The notes beneath the pieces are model-generated. The model ran no database searches and was not told where the DNA came from. It was given only the letters and a program-made list of their open reading frames with translations. A stretch of 64,000 nucleotides of DNA from contig NZ_JAECMT010000002.1 of the NCBI RefSeq assembly GCF_016019935.1, positions 62,001 to 126,000 of the forward strand. The letters are read 5' to 3'. This document shows, piece after piece, positions 41,272 through 50,632 of the stretch (position 1 is its first letter; every line of letters begins with the position of its first letter). The position numbers and the translations under genes are program-made. The stretch comes from Paenibacillus sp. GSMTC-2017. GTDB lineage: Bacteria; Bacillota; Bacilli; Paenibacillales; Paenibacillaceae.

Positions 41272-41976
41272 ATGAAAACACTAATCGAATTTAAAAACGT
41301 AACAAAACAATACAAAATAGGTGAAGTGCAAATCGATGCTCTTACTGGTGTAGACTTCTCTATTTCGGAAGGAGAATTTGTCGTTATTTTAGGCGCAAGT
41401 GGTGCAGGTAAAAGTACAATATTGAACATCCTTGGCGGTATGGATACAGCTACTTCTGGTCAAGTGTTTGTTGGTGGTCAAGAAATTACAAATGTAAATG
41501 AAAAGAAATTAACAGAATACCGTGGCGAACAAGTTGGGTTCGTCTTTCAGTTTTATAATCTAATTCCGAACTTAAACGCACTCGAAAATGTAGAATTTGC
41601 TACTGAAGTATGTAAAAACCATCTGAATGCTAAAGAGATTTTACATAAAGTTGGACTAACTGATCGCATCAAAAACTTCCCCTCTCAGCTCTCTGGAGGT
41701 GAACAACAACGAGTTGCTATAGCTAGAGCCGTGGCCAAAAATCCTTTATTGCTACTATGCGATGAACCAACCGGCGCTTTGGATTATGTAACAGGTAAGT
41801 CCGTCTTAAAGCTTATTCAAGATTTGAATAGAGAAACGAAAAAGTGTGTTGTCCTGGTCACACATAACTCAGCATTAATTCCTATGGCAGATAAAATTAT
41901 TAAAGTGAAAAGCGGAAGGATTGAAAGCATCACAATTAATGATAAAAAACGAAGTGTTGAAGGGATTGAGTGGTAA
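41272..41976 (+). CDS. ABC exporter ATP-binding subunit (MacB/LolD-type)
   Basis: 234 residues with Walker [10 protein letters not shown] (about 40-48), signature [14 protein letters not shown], and Walker [13 protein letters not shown]. The sequence is typical of the MacB/LolD ATPase family that drives FtsX-type permeases. Its stop overlaps the permease start region, so the two are cotranslated. ATG at 41272 follows GAGGAG. It lacks a membrane fusion partner, typical of Gram-positive systems. Confidence 0.93.
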   Translation: MKTLIEFKNVTKQYKIGEVQIDALTGVDFSISEGEFVVILGASGAGKSTILNILGGMDTATSGQVFVGGQEITNVNEKKLTEYRGEQVGFVFQFYNLIPNLNALENVEFATEVCKNHLNAKEILHKVGLTDRIKNFPSQLSGGEQQRVAIARAVAKNPLLLLCDEPTGALDYVTGKSVLKLIQDLNRETKKCVVLVTHNSALIPMADKIIKVKSGRIESITINDKKRSVEGIEW

Positions 41977-41978
41977 TT

Positions 41979-44303
41979 ATGAAATTACCTTTGAAACTGT
42001 TAAGAGACACAAAAAAATCTATCGGGCAATTTATAGCGTTAGTTTTGGTAGTCGCAGTGGGTGCATTTTTTTATGCGGGGCTTATAACGTATAGCAAAGA
42101 ACATCGCGCGTATCTTGAAAATTATTTTGAAGATCATAATTTAAGTGATTTGAATGTATATTATGATCGAATAACGAAAGAAGATATAACCACGTTGCAC
42201 ACAATCGACGGTATAAAAAAATTAGAAGCTCGTTATACTTTTGATGCTACGCAAGTGTTTGAAGATCATAAAGCTGTTTTAAATATTCATTCGATCCCGA
42301 ACAATAATGAAATTAATACATTAACATTAATTAATGGGGAGATTCCTACAAAAAAGGGAGAACTTTTTTTAGATTCTCATTATGCAAAAGAACATCAATT
42401 CGTTGTCGGTGACCAAATAAGTTTAAATACTAATGGCAAAGATATAACGTTCACAATAAGCGGTTTAGGTGAAAATGTTGAACATGTTAAAAAGAACGCA
42501 ACACAAGACCATAAATCACATGGAATTGCTTATATAGCTGAAGTGTCGCTTTCTGAAATCAAAAACGATATTCACTATAATGAAATAATGATTGATGCAC
42601 AAGAAGGTTTTGATATCGATACATTAGGGAAATCCATTGAAGTTGAGACCAAACATCTACCTTATTTAGAGCAAATAAGTAAAGAACGTTCCTTTGGTTA
42701 TTCTCAAATCAAACAAACGATGTATAACAATAATATGATGAGTACAGTTGTTCCTTTAGTCCTCTTCTTAATCGCATCCATCATTCTATTTCTAACGATG
42801 TCAATGACGATTGATTCTCAAAGAAATCAAGTTGGCATAATGAAAGCTTTAGGTGTAAAAAATAGTAGCATCATGCTCCATTACATGGGTTACCCTGTTC
42901 TAATAGGTGTAATTGGCTCATTCCTTGGTTGTGTTATAGCCGATATTGTATTTATCCCAGTAGTTTCCGAGTCTAGTGCAAGATCTTACTCTCTACCCGA
43001 CATTACATTTTCACTTTCTTGGTTTTCGATCATTCCACCACTCATCTTCTCGAGTAGTTTTGGAATGTTATCTTGTTACTTAAGCGGGAGAAACATACTA
43101 AAGGAACGTGCAGCACAAGCAATGCGACCTAAACCACCAAAAAAGATAAAAAATCTACTTATTGAACGAATACCAGGTATATGGAGCCGATTATCCTACA
43201 GCAACAAACTCATTTTGAGAAATATATTTTTAAATAAACAGAAAGCTATAGCGAGCTCCATAGGTATTATCGGAAGCACTGTATTATTGATCATATCATT
43301 CGGCACACAAGCTGGTTTACAAAAAGTAGTGGATCAAATTGAAGATGTTTACACATATGATTTACGAATAGATTATAAGGTTGGTACATCTGCTGATTCA
43401 TCACAACTACCTGCTGGTATTGTAAATAGCTATTCTTTATCCTCGTTTCCAGTTGAGTTTCATAAAGAAGAGGCAAAAGAAAATGCTACCTTAATTGTTA
43501 CAGAAAAAGATAACAATCTTCTTCATTTTTTTGACGAAGATGATAACCGTGTATCTCTAGAAGACAATGGTGTTCTAGTACCCCAATCATACGCTGACAC
43601 ATTCAACATCGCAGTAGGTGATACGATTCAATTATCATTTACTGCACCTGAATTTAAAAACAAGTCGATTTCATTGAAAGTGAATAAAGTATCTGCTCAA
43701 TTTTCGCATCCATCATTTTACATTACACCGGCCTATTTAAAAAGCTTTGGCATAGACTACAGTCCAACCTCACTTTTAGTTAAAGTCAGTAGCTCTGCTG
43801 ATACGACAAACGTAAGGAACTCCTTTGAACAAAACAAAAATGTAGATACCATCTCAGATAAAAACGATCTTAGGCAAACAGCCGAGTATATAATGAAACA
43901 GAACAATTTTGCATTCGTATTTTTTATCATTTGTGCCGTCGTACTCTCATTTGGCGCTATCTATACGATTTCTTCCATAAACATTTATGAAAGGAACCGT
44001 GAGCTTGCAACACTTAAAGTACTTGGATATCAAAAAAGTAAAATAAACAGACTAATCTTCTTTGAGAATATCATTTTAACTACATTTGCGGTCATTATTG
44101 CTCTACCGATAAGTGGAAAGTGTTATGAAGTCATAGTAAAAGCAATGTCTAGCACACATCAACAGATTCCTGATCAATTAACACTTTATACGATGGTGAT
44201 TTCCGTCATTCTCGCCTACTTACTCACTCTTCTGTCTAACTTACTGCTTCGAAGTAAAGTAAATAAAATCAATATGATCGAATCATTAAAAAGTATTGAA
44301 TAA
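41979..44303 (+). CDS. FtsX-family ABC permease (MacB-type)
   Basis: About 774 residues with two FtsX domains. An N-terminal membrane helix (15-36) is followed by a large extracellular domain, three helices (about 255-375), a second large domain (450-635) and three C-terminal helices (650-765). The motif DSQRNQVGIMKALGVKNSS and ERNRELATLKVLGYQKSK are typical of FtsX loops. Together with 41272 it forms a two-component exporter of lipoproteins, peptides or antibiotics. ATG at 41979 follows GAGTGG; a GTG at 41970 also possible. Confidence 0.9.
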   Translation: MKLPLKLLRDTKKSIGQFIALVLVVAVGAFFYAGLITYSKEHRAYLENYFEDHNLSDLNVYYDRITKEDITTLHTIDGIKKLEARYTFDATQVFEDHKAVLNIHSIPNNNEINTLTLINGEIPTKKGELFLDSHYAKEHQFVVGDQISLNTNGKDITFTISGLGENVEHVKKNATQDHKSHGIAYIAEVSLSEIKNDIHYNEIMIDAQEGFDIDTLGKSIEVETKHLPYLEQISKERSFGYSQIKQTMYNNNMMSTVVPLVLFLIASIILFLTMSMTIDSQRNQVGIMKALGVKNSSIMLHYMGYPVLIGVIGSFLGCVIADIVFIPVVSESSARSYSLPDITFSLSWFSIIPPLIFSSSFGMLSCYLSGRNILKERAAQAMRPKPPKKIKNLLIERIPGIWSRLSYSNKLILRNIFLNKQKAIASSIGIIGSTVLLIISFGTQAGLQKVVDQIEDVYTYDLRIDYKVGTSADSSQLPAGIVNSYSLSSFPVEFHKEEAKENATLIVTEKDNNLLHFFDEDDNRVSLEDNGVLVPQSYADTFNIAVGDTIQLSFTAPEFKNKSISLKVNKVSAQFSHPSFYITPAYLKSFGIDYSPTSLLVKVSSSADTTNVRNSFEQNKNVDTISDKNDLRQTAEYIMKQNNFAFVFFIICAVVLSFGAIYTISSINIYERNRELATLKVLGYQKSKINRLIFFENIILTTFAVIIALPISGKCYEVIVKAMSSTHQQIPDQLTLYTMVISVILAYLLTLLSNLLLRSKVNKINMIESLKSIE

Positions 44304-44308
44304 TAGAG

Positions 44309-44341
44309 AAAAGCCATGGCAGGTTCCCCCGTCATGGCTTT
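44309..44341. terminator. Bidirectional terminator
   Basis: AAAGCCATG pairs with CATGGCTTT around a C-rich loop, flanked by A and T. It separates the convergent ABC permease and MFS genes. Confidence 0.75.
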
Positions 44342-44353
44342 CATTCTGAGACG

Positions 44354-45946
44354 TTATGATTCTGTTACTGGTTCACTTTCAATTTCTTTATTAGAAGTAC
44401 GTAGCGGTATTTCTCGTAAAAATAAGGTCAACACAAACGCTATGACAACTAAAGCTGTACCAGCCAAGAATACGACCGTTAAAGATGAACTAAGTGCTTC
44501 CCGTAATGTAGCAATCAATTGATCGACTAATGGCTGTACATCTGCTGGCACACTTGTTTTAATCTTTTCGAGCATTGGTTGATTAAGCAATATTGTAGGA
44601 TCATGGAACGCCGCAAGCTGCTTTGCCACCTCAGGATCAACCGAATCCAAGTTAGTCCCTTCATTAGCCGCCATTAACTTCTCCATATTTTTCGTAAGCG
44701 TAGAAGTCATCAGTGTTCCCATTATGGCAATTCCGATTGTGCCGCCAAGATTACGGAAAAGCTGAGATGAAGCTGTAACTACACCAAGCTCAGTAGGTTT
44801 CACTGCATTTTGAACCGTTAATGAGAATACTGGCATTCCGACTCCAAGTCCAATCCCGAATACAATCATAGCAACAACCGCTAGCCATACGCTGTTCATA
44901 AATGCCATAATGAGCATTCCCGCAATCATAATAGGTAATCCCATTACTGCATATCGTTTGTATTTACCTGTATTCGTAATTTTTCGTCCAATTACAGTAC
45001 TCATAATAACCATTGCAATCGACATTGGCATTGTCACATATCCAGAATACGTTGCTGAGATTCCTTCAACCCCTTGAACGTAAAAATTGATGTAAATGAG
45101 TGCCCCCATCATACCTGCGTTCATTAGAAATCCAACTGCATTTGAGATCGTTACGATGTCGTTTTTGAATAATGAAAGTGGCAATACAGGACTTACTGCC
45201 TTTTTTTCCACAAATATGAATATAACAATTGAAACAATGGCTGCTATAAACAATCCAATAATTTCGAATGAAGCCCAATCATATTTTGTTCCTGCCCATG
45301 AGAATCCAAGAAGAAGCGCAATAATGGCTATACTTAAGAAGAAGGAACCTGCATAATCAATTTTTTCGGCAGGTTTACGTTCAACCTTCGGAAATAACGC
45401 TAGAATCATAAAGAATGCTACTACTCCAAGAGGTAAGAACACCCAGAACAACCACTTCCATGCGAAGTTATCAACGAGCCATCCACCGAGTGCTGGGCCT
45501 AGTACGCTTGAGAAGCCAAATACCGCCATCATTACTCCTGTCCACTTGCCACGCTCCCGAGGAGAGAACAAGTCCCCTACTGCTGTAAATACAGTGGACA
45601 TAATAACGCCTGCCCCTAAACCTTGAATACCACGGTAAATAATAAGCTCAATTATATCTCTTGAAAATCCCGTCAGAAACGCACCAATCATAAAAATGAC
45701 GATACCAGCGAGTAGAAACGGCTTTCGCCCATAAATATCCGACAACTTACCTACAAGCACAGTTGCTAGTGTTGAGGTCAGCATATAAATCGTAATAACC
45801 CAGCTATAATGCTCCAATCCATTGAGTTCAGCAATAATACGTGGCATTGCTGTACTGACAATGGTCTGATTAATAGCCGAAAAAAACATGGCCATAATGA
45901 TAGCAGCCATTATCGTTAACTTTCGTTTATGTGATAAATGTTCCAT
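44354..45946 (-). CDS. DHA2-family MFS drug efflux pump
   Basis: 530 residues with 14 membrane segments. Motif A is GKLSDIYGRKP (about 66-76) and the antiporter motif GPALGGWLVDN follows near 150. It resembles EmrB/QacA/LmrB drug:proton antiporters. It is preceded by a MarR gene, 25 bp upstream, forming a standard repressor-pump operon. ATG at 45946 follows GGGAGC. Substrate range unknown. Confidence 0.9.
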   Translation of the reverse strand: MEHLSHKRKLTIMAAIIMAMFFSAINQTIVSTAMPRIIAELNGLEHYSWVITIYMLTSTLATVLVGKLSDIYGRKPFLLAGIVIFMIGAFLTGFSRDIIELIIYRGIQGLGAGVIMSTVFTAVGDLFSPRERGKWTGVMMAVFGFSSVLGPALGGWLVDNFAWKWLFWVFLPLGVVAFFMILALFPKVERKPAEKIDYAGSFFLSIAIIALLLGFSWAGTKYDWASFEIIGLFIAAIVSIVIFIFVEKKAVSPVLPLSLFKNDIVTISNAVGFLMNAGMMGALIYINFYVQGVEGISATYSGYVTMPMSIAMVIMSTVIGRKITNTGKYKRYAVMGLPIMIAGMLIMAFMNSVWLAVVAMIVFGIGLGVGMPVFSLTVQNAVKPTELGVVTASSQLFRNLGGTIGIAIMGTLMTSTLTKNMEKLMAANEGTNLDSVDPEVAKQLAAFHDPTILLNQPMLEKIKTSVPADVQPLVDQLIATLREALSSSLTVVFLAGTALVVIAFVLTLFLREIPLRTSNKEIESEPVTES

Positions 45947-45971
45947 ACTCGTTCCGCTCCCTACTCAATTC

Positions 45972-46391
45972 CTATTGTTCAACACGAACCATTTTCTCTA
46001 AAATATCTGTCACTAACTGAGCTTCTTCCGTGCTTAACTTTTTCATATAAGAACCCACTATATCTTCTCGTATGGCCTGCGCCCTACGTAATATATCATG
46101 TCCAGTATCCGTCAGCTCCACCAAAATAACTCTACGATCATTCATATCGCTTACTCTTTTCACAAAATCTGATTTCTCTAAACGGTCGATCATAACCGTC
46201 ACAGCGCTTGGTTTTACCTCCATCCGCTCAACAAGCTCGGTTAGACGGCACCGCTTAAATTCTCTGATGTAATAGAGCATATACAATTGAGTTCCAGTAA
46301 TTTGTCCATCCATTTGCTTAATAATTTCTGATCCAAATACACGACTCAGCTGTGAAATTGAACTCTGAAAACGACTATTTAGTGTTGTCAT
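45972..46391 (-). CDS. MarR-family repressor
   Basis: 139 residues with the MarR winged helix: LTELVERMEVKPSAVTVMIDRLEKSDFVKR and the wing MNDRRVILVELTDTGHDIL. Probably represses the efflux operon and is released by a phenolic or antibiotic ligand. The ATG at 46391 follows GAGGG; an ATG six codons upstream overlaps the operator region. The operator is at 46411-46436. Confidence 0.9.
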   Translation of the reverse strand: MTTLNSRFQSSISQLSRVFGSEIIKQMDGQITGTQLYMLYYIREFKRCRLTELVERMEVKPSAVTVMIDRLEKSDFVKRVSDMNDRRVILVELTDTGHDILRRAQAIREDIVGSYMKKLSTEEAQLVTDILEKMVRVEQ

Positions 46392-46410
46392 GTAACCCTC
46401 ATCCCTCATA

Positions 46411-46436
46411 TAGTTTAGTACTATATATTTAAACTA
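46411..46436. promoter_or_regulatory. MarR operator
   Basis: TAGTTTA, a 12-bp spacer and TAAACTA form a perfect inverted repeat about 20 bp upstream of the marR ATG and near the -10 region. Size and place fit a MarR binding site. Confidence 0.6.
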
Positions 46437-46668
46437 TTTAAATAATAATGAATCTGATTGCGACTGTCAAGTAACCTTTGTAGAGCCTGTTCCATTGTTG
46501 GGAAAAGCTCAGTCAGTCACTTCCACTTATACTGACACTCTTCGTCATTTAAAAATAAATATCTGTCGATAAGTATACTTTCACATGGGCATGTTGTGAC
46601 AAACATTTTACCCATCATCTGATACCATTATTACCATGTCGCCTATATATTGCAGAGGAGTGTTAGGA

Positions 46669-46959
46669 ATGAAATTGATTATGAATGAAAACTTCAATAA
46701 TGAAACCATTGCGTTTGATGGATTCAGCTTCAAAAATTGTTGCTTTACGAACTGTGTTATCATCATTACTTCTTTGGATTTTAATTTCGAAGGCTGTTCT
46801 TTTTATGGATCTGCCCTACATGTTAATCCCAATTTACCGGTGTTCGAGGTGTCCCATCGTCTGTCACAATCCGCTTACGATACAGATACTCAATGTTTCC
46901 GGGACGATTATAAATATCCAAGAACAACCGTGCCGCTCCCAGTCACTTCGGTCCATTAA
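46669..46959 (+). CDS. Small protein of unknown function
   Basis: 96 residues. It has FDGFSFKNCCFTNCVIIIT, FEGCSFYGSAL; these F-x-x-C/A-x-F spacing patterns recall a few coils of a pentapeptide-repeat helix, but it is short. ATG at 46669 follows GAGGAG with a 9-base spacer; an ATG at 46636 precedes that site. The following hairpin is a strong terminator. Function unknown. Confidence 0.5.
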   Translation: MKLIMNENFNNETIAFDGFSFKNCCFTNCVIIITSLDFNFEGCSFYGSALHVNPNLPVFEVSHRLSQSAYDTDTQCFRDDYKYPRTTVPLPVTSVH

Positions 46960-46980
46960 TGACTCTCACCACATAGACAA

Positions 46981-47034
46981 AAAAAGAAGAACCTCTGCCC
47001 ACTGCACTGTGGCACATGGAGGTTCTTCTTTTAC
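46981..47034. terminator. Strong bidirectional terminator
   Basis: AAAAGAAGAACCTC pairs with GAGGTTCTTCTTTT around a GC-rich loop. It separates the plus-strand small gene and the minus-strand CD3324 gene. Confidence 0.9.
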
Positions 47035-47057
47035 TTTCCATTCAATTGGTTTCATGC

Positions 47058-47324
47058 TTAGCGAGCCTTTACAATAATCTTACGAATACTTTCACTCGAA
47101 AGATGATATTTGCGTTCCAGCTCCGCTACTGAAGCACCATTTGTGTAACATTGGAAAATCTCTTTGTTTCTTTCTGCCAGCAGCTTCCGAGTGCCGCTAA
47201 CTTCTCCCCAGCTTGCACGCTGGTTAGATGGCTTAGGGATGTAGATCAGGTCGCCTTGAATATATTTTTGCAGCTCTAATAGCAAACTAGGGGGAAGCAC
47301 GTCTCTTCCATTTTTGTAATTCAC
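47058..47324 (-). CDS. CD3324-family small HTH protein
   Basis: 88 residues: PPSLLLELQKYIQGDLIYIPK, then the RNKEIFQCYTNGASVAELER stretch and SSESIRKII helix. This pattern is known in Firmicutes as the CD3324 family, a small sigma-like HTH protein. The start at 47324 follows GAGGAGG. It likely binds DNA; its target is unknown. Confidence 0.78.
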   Translation of the reverse strand: MNYKNGRDVLPPSLLLELQKYIQGDLIYIPKPSNQRASWGEVSGTRKLLAERNKEIFQCYTNGASVAELERKYHLSSESIRKIIVKAR

Positions 47325-47533
47325 AGTATAAATCCTCCTCGAATAAGTTGATACGTTTGGCTTGCGATAGGTTATTGAATGCGAAAATTTTCATTTAAAG
47401 CCGCCTCCCTTTCTTAGTCAAATTTTGTGGGGTGTTCCCCTGCTTCTTATGAAGCTTCATTTTCCATTATAATGAATAATGTATCCGTTAACAATCCTTT
47501 GTTACAAATATTAGGTTACTCTTTTGAAAGTAA

Positions 47534-47622
47534 GAAGAGGCCCATAGGCCTCTTCGTTTAAGGCGTCTCCGATTAAACGGAGACCACCTCTAGGATTTGA
47601 ATCAAATTGATCAGCTCCTTTC
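47534..47622 (-). other. Two stacked hairpins preceded by a ribosome binding site and 10-codon frame
   Basis: On the minus strand AAAGGAG (about 47615-47621) is followed by TTG opening a 10-codon frame (47573-47605), a GTCTCCG/CGGAGAC hairpin (47565-47584) and a GAAGAGGCC/GGCCTCTTC hairpin (47534-47555). A small regulatory RNA or decayed type I toxin locus could give such a layout; neither is shown. Confidence 0.4.
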
Positions 47623-47696
47623 ATCCATATTTCGTCGGCCCGACATCATAAGTATACTTCCAGTTCGTGGAACTACGCCAGCGAAAGAACAGCTAT

Positions 47697-47750
47697 AAAA
47701 AAAACTTTACCAGACTCCTCTTAAGTTGATAAGAAGATCTAGTAAAGTTT
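47697..47750 (-). terminator. Intrinsic terminator of the EamA gene
   Basis: On the minus strand AAACTTTACTAGA pairs with TCTGGTAAAGTTT, followed by eight T. It begins 23 bp after the stop at 47773. Confidence 0.9.
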
Positions 47751-47772
47751 AAATTGTGTTCATTACTAACGA

Positions 47773-48729
47773 CTAACCGGATGTGACAGCATTTGATTTC
47801 TTGCTTCTCATCTTAATAATTTCTGGATATGCTACACCTATAAGCACAATAACTACACCGATCCATTGTAGGAAAGATACTTCTTCATGTAGAACAAGTG
47901 AAGATAACATAACAGCGACTGGAAGCTCCGCTGCACCTAATATGCCAGCCATTCCTTCTCCGATATGTGGAACTCCATATGCGAACAATAGAGGCGGTAA
48001 AAAGGCACCAAAAAATCCTAGTAAAGCACCGAACAAGATTAGACTGCTAAATATTTCTCCATTCCAAAGGAATTCTGGAGGGAATACGATAAATACGAAC
48101 AGTAGACCACCTGTGAGCATCCATTTCGTACGTGTTACTGGATGTTCATTCGGAACAACTTTTCCACTGAACAACATGAACAAGGAGTAACTAACTGCTG
48201 CTAACAAACCAAACACGATTCCTAGTATGTGGAACTTTCCTATGCCTTGTTCAATCATACCTGCAGCAAGAATTGTACCACTAAACAATATAGCTAGTGT
48301 TAGATAAATAATTTTATCTGGACGTTTTCGCTTAATAATCGATTCGATTAGAACACCTATCCAAGCGAACTGGAACAATAATAGTATAGCAAGTGATGCT
48401 GGCACATAATGAAGGGATTGATAATATAGAAGACCAGTCAATCCGATTGGAATTCCTGCTGCCATTAGAAGCAACTTCTTTTTCCAAGTAAAGCTACTTA
48501 CTTTGTTTTGAACAGAAGATTTCTCTGCCTTTAACGTACCTGTTCCAACTTTGTTTTTCTTTTTAAGATCGATAAATAGTGCAAGTAACCAAGTCAATAT
48601 AAATCCAACTAGGAGTTGTGTACCAACCACATCACCAAGTGTGTACCCTTCGTCGTATGCTAACACAACAAACGTGGATAGTATGCCGTAACTTGCAGCG
48701 GCAATAAATACAGCCAAAATATGTTTCAT
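47773..48729 (-). CDS. EamA-family drug/metabolite permease
   Basis: 318 residues with 10 membrane segments of two EamA repeats. The first half starts HILAVFIAAASYGILSTFVV and the second is typical (AILFSGTILAAG through AAELPVAVMLSSLVLHEEVS), ending in GVVIVLIGVAYPEI. EamA proteins export amino acids or other metabolites. The ATG at 48729 follows GAGGAGGAG; a start six codons upstream is covered by that site. Upstream lies an unusual tandem repeat (48747-48845). Confidence 0.88.
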   Translation of the reverse strand: MKHILAVFIAAASYGILSTFVVLAYDEGYTLGDVVGTQLLVGFILTWLLALFIDLKKKNKVGTGTLKAEKSSVQNKVSSFTWKKKLLLMAAGIPIGLTGLLYYQSLHYVPASLAILLLFQFAWIGVLIESIIKRKRPDKIIYLTLAILFSGTILAAGMIEQGIGKFHILGIVFGLLAAVSYSLFMLFSGKVVPNEHPVTRTKWMLTGGLLFVFIVFPPEFLWNGEIFSSLILFGALLGFFGAFLPPLLFAYGVPHIGEGMAGILGAAELPVAVMLSSLVLHEEVSFLQWIGVVIVLIGVAYPEIIKMRSKKSNAVTSG

Positions 48730-48746
48730 TCTCTTCTCCTCCTCCA

Positions 48747-48845
48747 AAGTTGCGAAGCAGACTTCCTTCGTAAGCGTTTGCTTATAGCTTGCAAAACAAA
48801 CTTACTTCGTCAGCAAGTGCTTAAAGTTTGTGTAGCAAACCCCAT
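48747..48845 (-). repeat. Tandem imperfect repeats upstream of the EamA gene
   Basis: Two and a half units of about 39 bp lie upstream of the EamA start. Unit 1 is at about 48747-48786, unit 2 at 48787-48825 and a partial unit 3 runs on to about 48845. They share the pattern AG(C)TTGC..AGCA-AAC-TTC.TTCGT.AGC..TGCTTA. No frame was found across them. They may form repeated hairpins in the leader RNA. Confidence 0.6.
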
Positions 48846-48885
48846 TCGCATTCTGGATTAATAATTAAGTACATACACAAAAACG

Positions 48886-48942
48886 CAAAAAAGCTACGGA
48901 TAGTAAGTCTTATTCGTTAGAATAAAGCTTACCATTCGTAGC
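48886..48942 (-). terminator. Intrinsic terminator of pyk
   Basis: On the minus strand GCTACG pairs with CGTAGC through a long imperfect stem with an inner TTATTC/GAATAA hairpin, followed by six T. It is about 160 bp after the pyk stop and before the EamA gene. Confidence 0.75.
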
Positions 48943-49104
48943 GTGGAAGTAAGGCTTCCCGTAGATACCCCCACCCTGTGTCCAAAAACGTTATGTGGGG
49001 TTATACGAATTGTTAGTTGTCGTTTATGTGATGACCAGAGTCTATTATTACTCCTAAGGACTAGTTATGTCAATGGCTTTATTTACCTGCTAATGTTGAC
49101 TGTT

Positions 49105-50523
49105 CTATTCCATTTGGTGAATACGGATTAAATTGGTAGCACCAGCTTTTCCACTTGGAACACCTGCAGAAATAATAACAAAATCACCTGACTGCAATAA
49201 ATTAGTTCTGCTGCCATTACGGATCGCCGATTTAAACATTTCGTCCGTTGTCGAAGTAGCTTCACCCTTGATCGGGATTACACCACGAACAAGTGTTAGA
49301 CGTTTAAGGACATGGTCGTGTGCTGTAATCGCAATGATTGGCGCTTTAGGATGGTACTTAGATACCATACGTGCCGAGAATCCGCTCTCCGTTGGCGTCA
49401 AGATTGCTTTTGCATCAAGTTGCAAGGATGAACTTACAACAGCTTGGCTAATTACTTCAGTTACTGATGAGGATGGAACAGTCATCTTCGATTGGAAAAG
49501 ATCCCCGTAGTTAATCGTTGACTCAGCGCGAGTTGCGATCATCGACATCATTTTTACAGATTCAAGCGGATATTTCCCAGCAGCAGTTTCGCCGGATAAC
49601 ATAATCGCATCTGCACCTTGAAGCACAGCATTAGCTACGTCACTTACTTCAGCGCGTGTAGGTCTAGGGTTTACTTGCATGGAATCGAGCATTTGAGTAG
49701 CAACAATTACGGGCTTGCCTGCTAAATTACACTTTTGAATCATCTCACGTTGAATCATCGGTACATCTTCAGCTGGAATTTCTACTCCAAGATCTCCACG
49801 GGCAACCATAATACCATCTGACACTTCAATGATGGAATCAAGATTTTCAACGCCTTCTTCATTTTCAATCTTAGATATAATTTGAATATGTCCTGCACCT
49901 GCTTGTTCAAGCAATTGACGAACGTGAAGAATATCTTCAGCCTTGCGAACGAAAGAAACCGCGATAATATCTACGCCTTCTTTAACTCCAAAAGCAATAT
50001 GGCGAATATCTCTTTCTGTTACTCCAGGCAATGTCGTACGAATGCTCGGAAGATTTACACCTTTACGTGGTTTTAAACGTCCTCCGTTCATAATCGTACA
50101 AATAATTTCAGTGCCCTCAATGGATTCAACGATAAGTTCTATCAAACCATCATCGATAAGGATTCGACTACCGATTGTTACAACTTTCGGCATATCCTCA
50201 TAATTAACAGCGACGCAATTTCCGTCTCCAACAATATCTCTACTAGTAAGCGTCAGTTTTGCTCCAGTTTGCAGCTCGTAACTATCTTCTTGCAAAGTTC
50301 CAATTCTAACTTCTGGACCTTTAATGTCCATCATCACCGCAACAACTGCAGAAGCTTCAGCAGCTGCTTCTCTAATCAAGCTGATCCGTCCACTATGATC
50401 AGAAAGTTCGCCATGTGCCATATTCAAACGAGCAACATTCATGCCCGCATTCATCATTTCTTTTAGTATTGAGATCGAATTACTCGATGGTCCCATCGTA
50501 CAAACAATTTTTGTTAAACTCAT
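49105..50523 (-). CDS. pyk: Pyruvate kinase
   Basis: 472 residues of pyruvate kinase, which converts phosphoenolpyruvate and ADP to pyruvate and ATP. It has MDIKGPEVRIG, the active-site lysine region IISKIENEEGVENL and GDLGVEIP, MLSGETAAGKYP, and the C-terminal HPKAPIIAI. The protein ends without the extra PEP-utiliser domain of the 585-residue Bacillus Pyk. The usual NFSHG-like motif reads NMAHG here. ATG at 50523 follows GGAGGG. A separate main pyk may exist elsewhere. Confidence 0.93.
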   Translation of the reverse strand: MSLTKIVCTMGPSSNSISILKEMMNAGMNVARLNMAHGELSDHSGRISLIREAAAEASAVVAVMMDIKGPEVRIGTLQEDSYELQTGAKLTLTSRDIVGDGNCVAVNYEDMPKVVTIGSRILIDDGLIELIVESIEGTEIICTIMNGGRLKPRKGVNLPSIRTTLPGVTERDIRHIAFGVKEGVDIIAVSFVRKAEDILHVRQLLEQAGAGHIQIISKIENEEGVENLDSIIEVSDGIMVARGDLGVEIPAEDVPMIQREMIQKCNLAGKPVIVATQMLDSMQVNPRPTRAEVSDVANAVLQGADAIMLSGETAAGKYPLESVKMMSMIATRAESTINYGDLFQSKMTVPSSSVTEVISQAVVSSSLQLDAKAILTPTESGFSARMVSKYHPKAPIIAITAHDHVLKRLTLVRGVIPIKGEATSTTDEMFKSAIRNGSRTNLLQSGDFVIISAGVPSGKAGATNLIRIHQME

Positions 50524-50632
50524 TTTTGTATTCCCTCCATCACTCTGTTGTGACTATTGTAGAGGAAAATTGGGACAACGTACACGTATTATAGTATGAT
50601 AAACAGACTATTGTATGATGAGGTGTGGTATT

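Noticed and set aside
47585..47600. A TTCAAATCC stretch on the minus strand, like a tRNA T-loop
   Set aside because: No matching acceptor, D or anticodon arms are present around it; it is part of an ATTTGA-A-TCAAAT palindrome.
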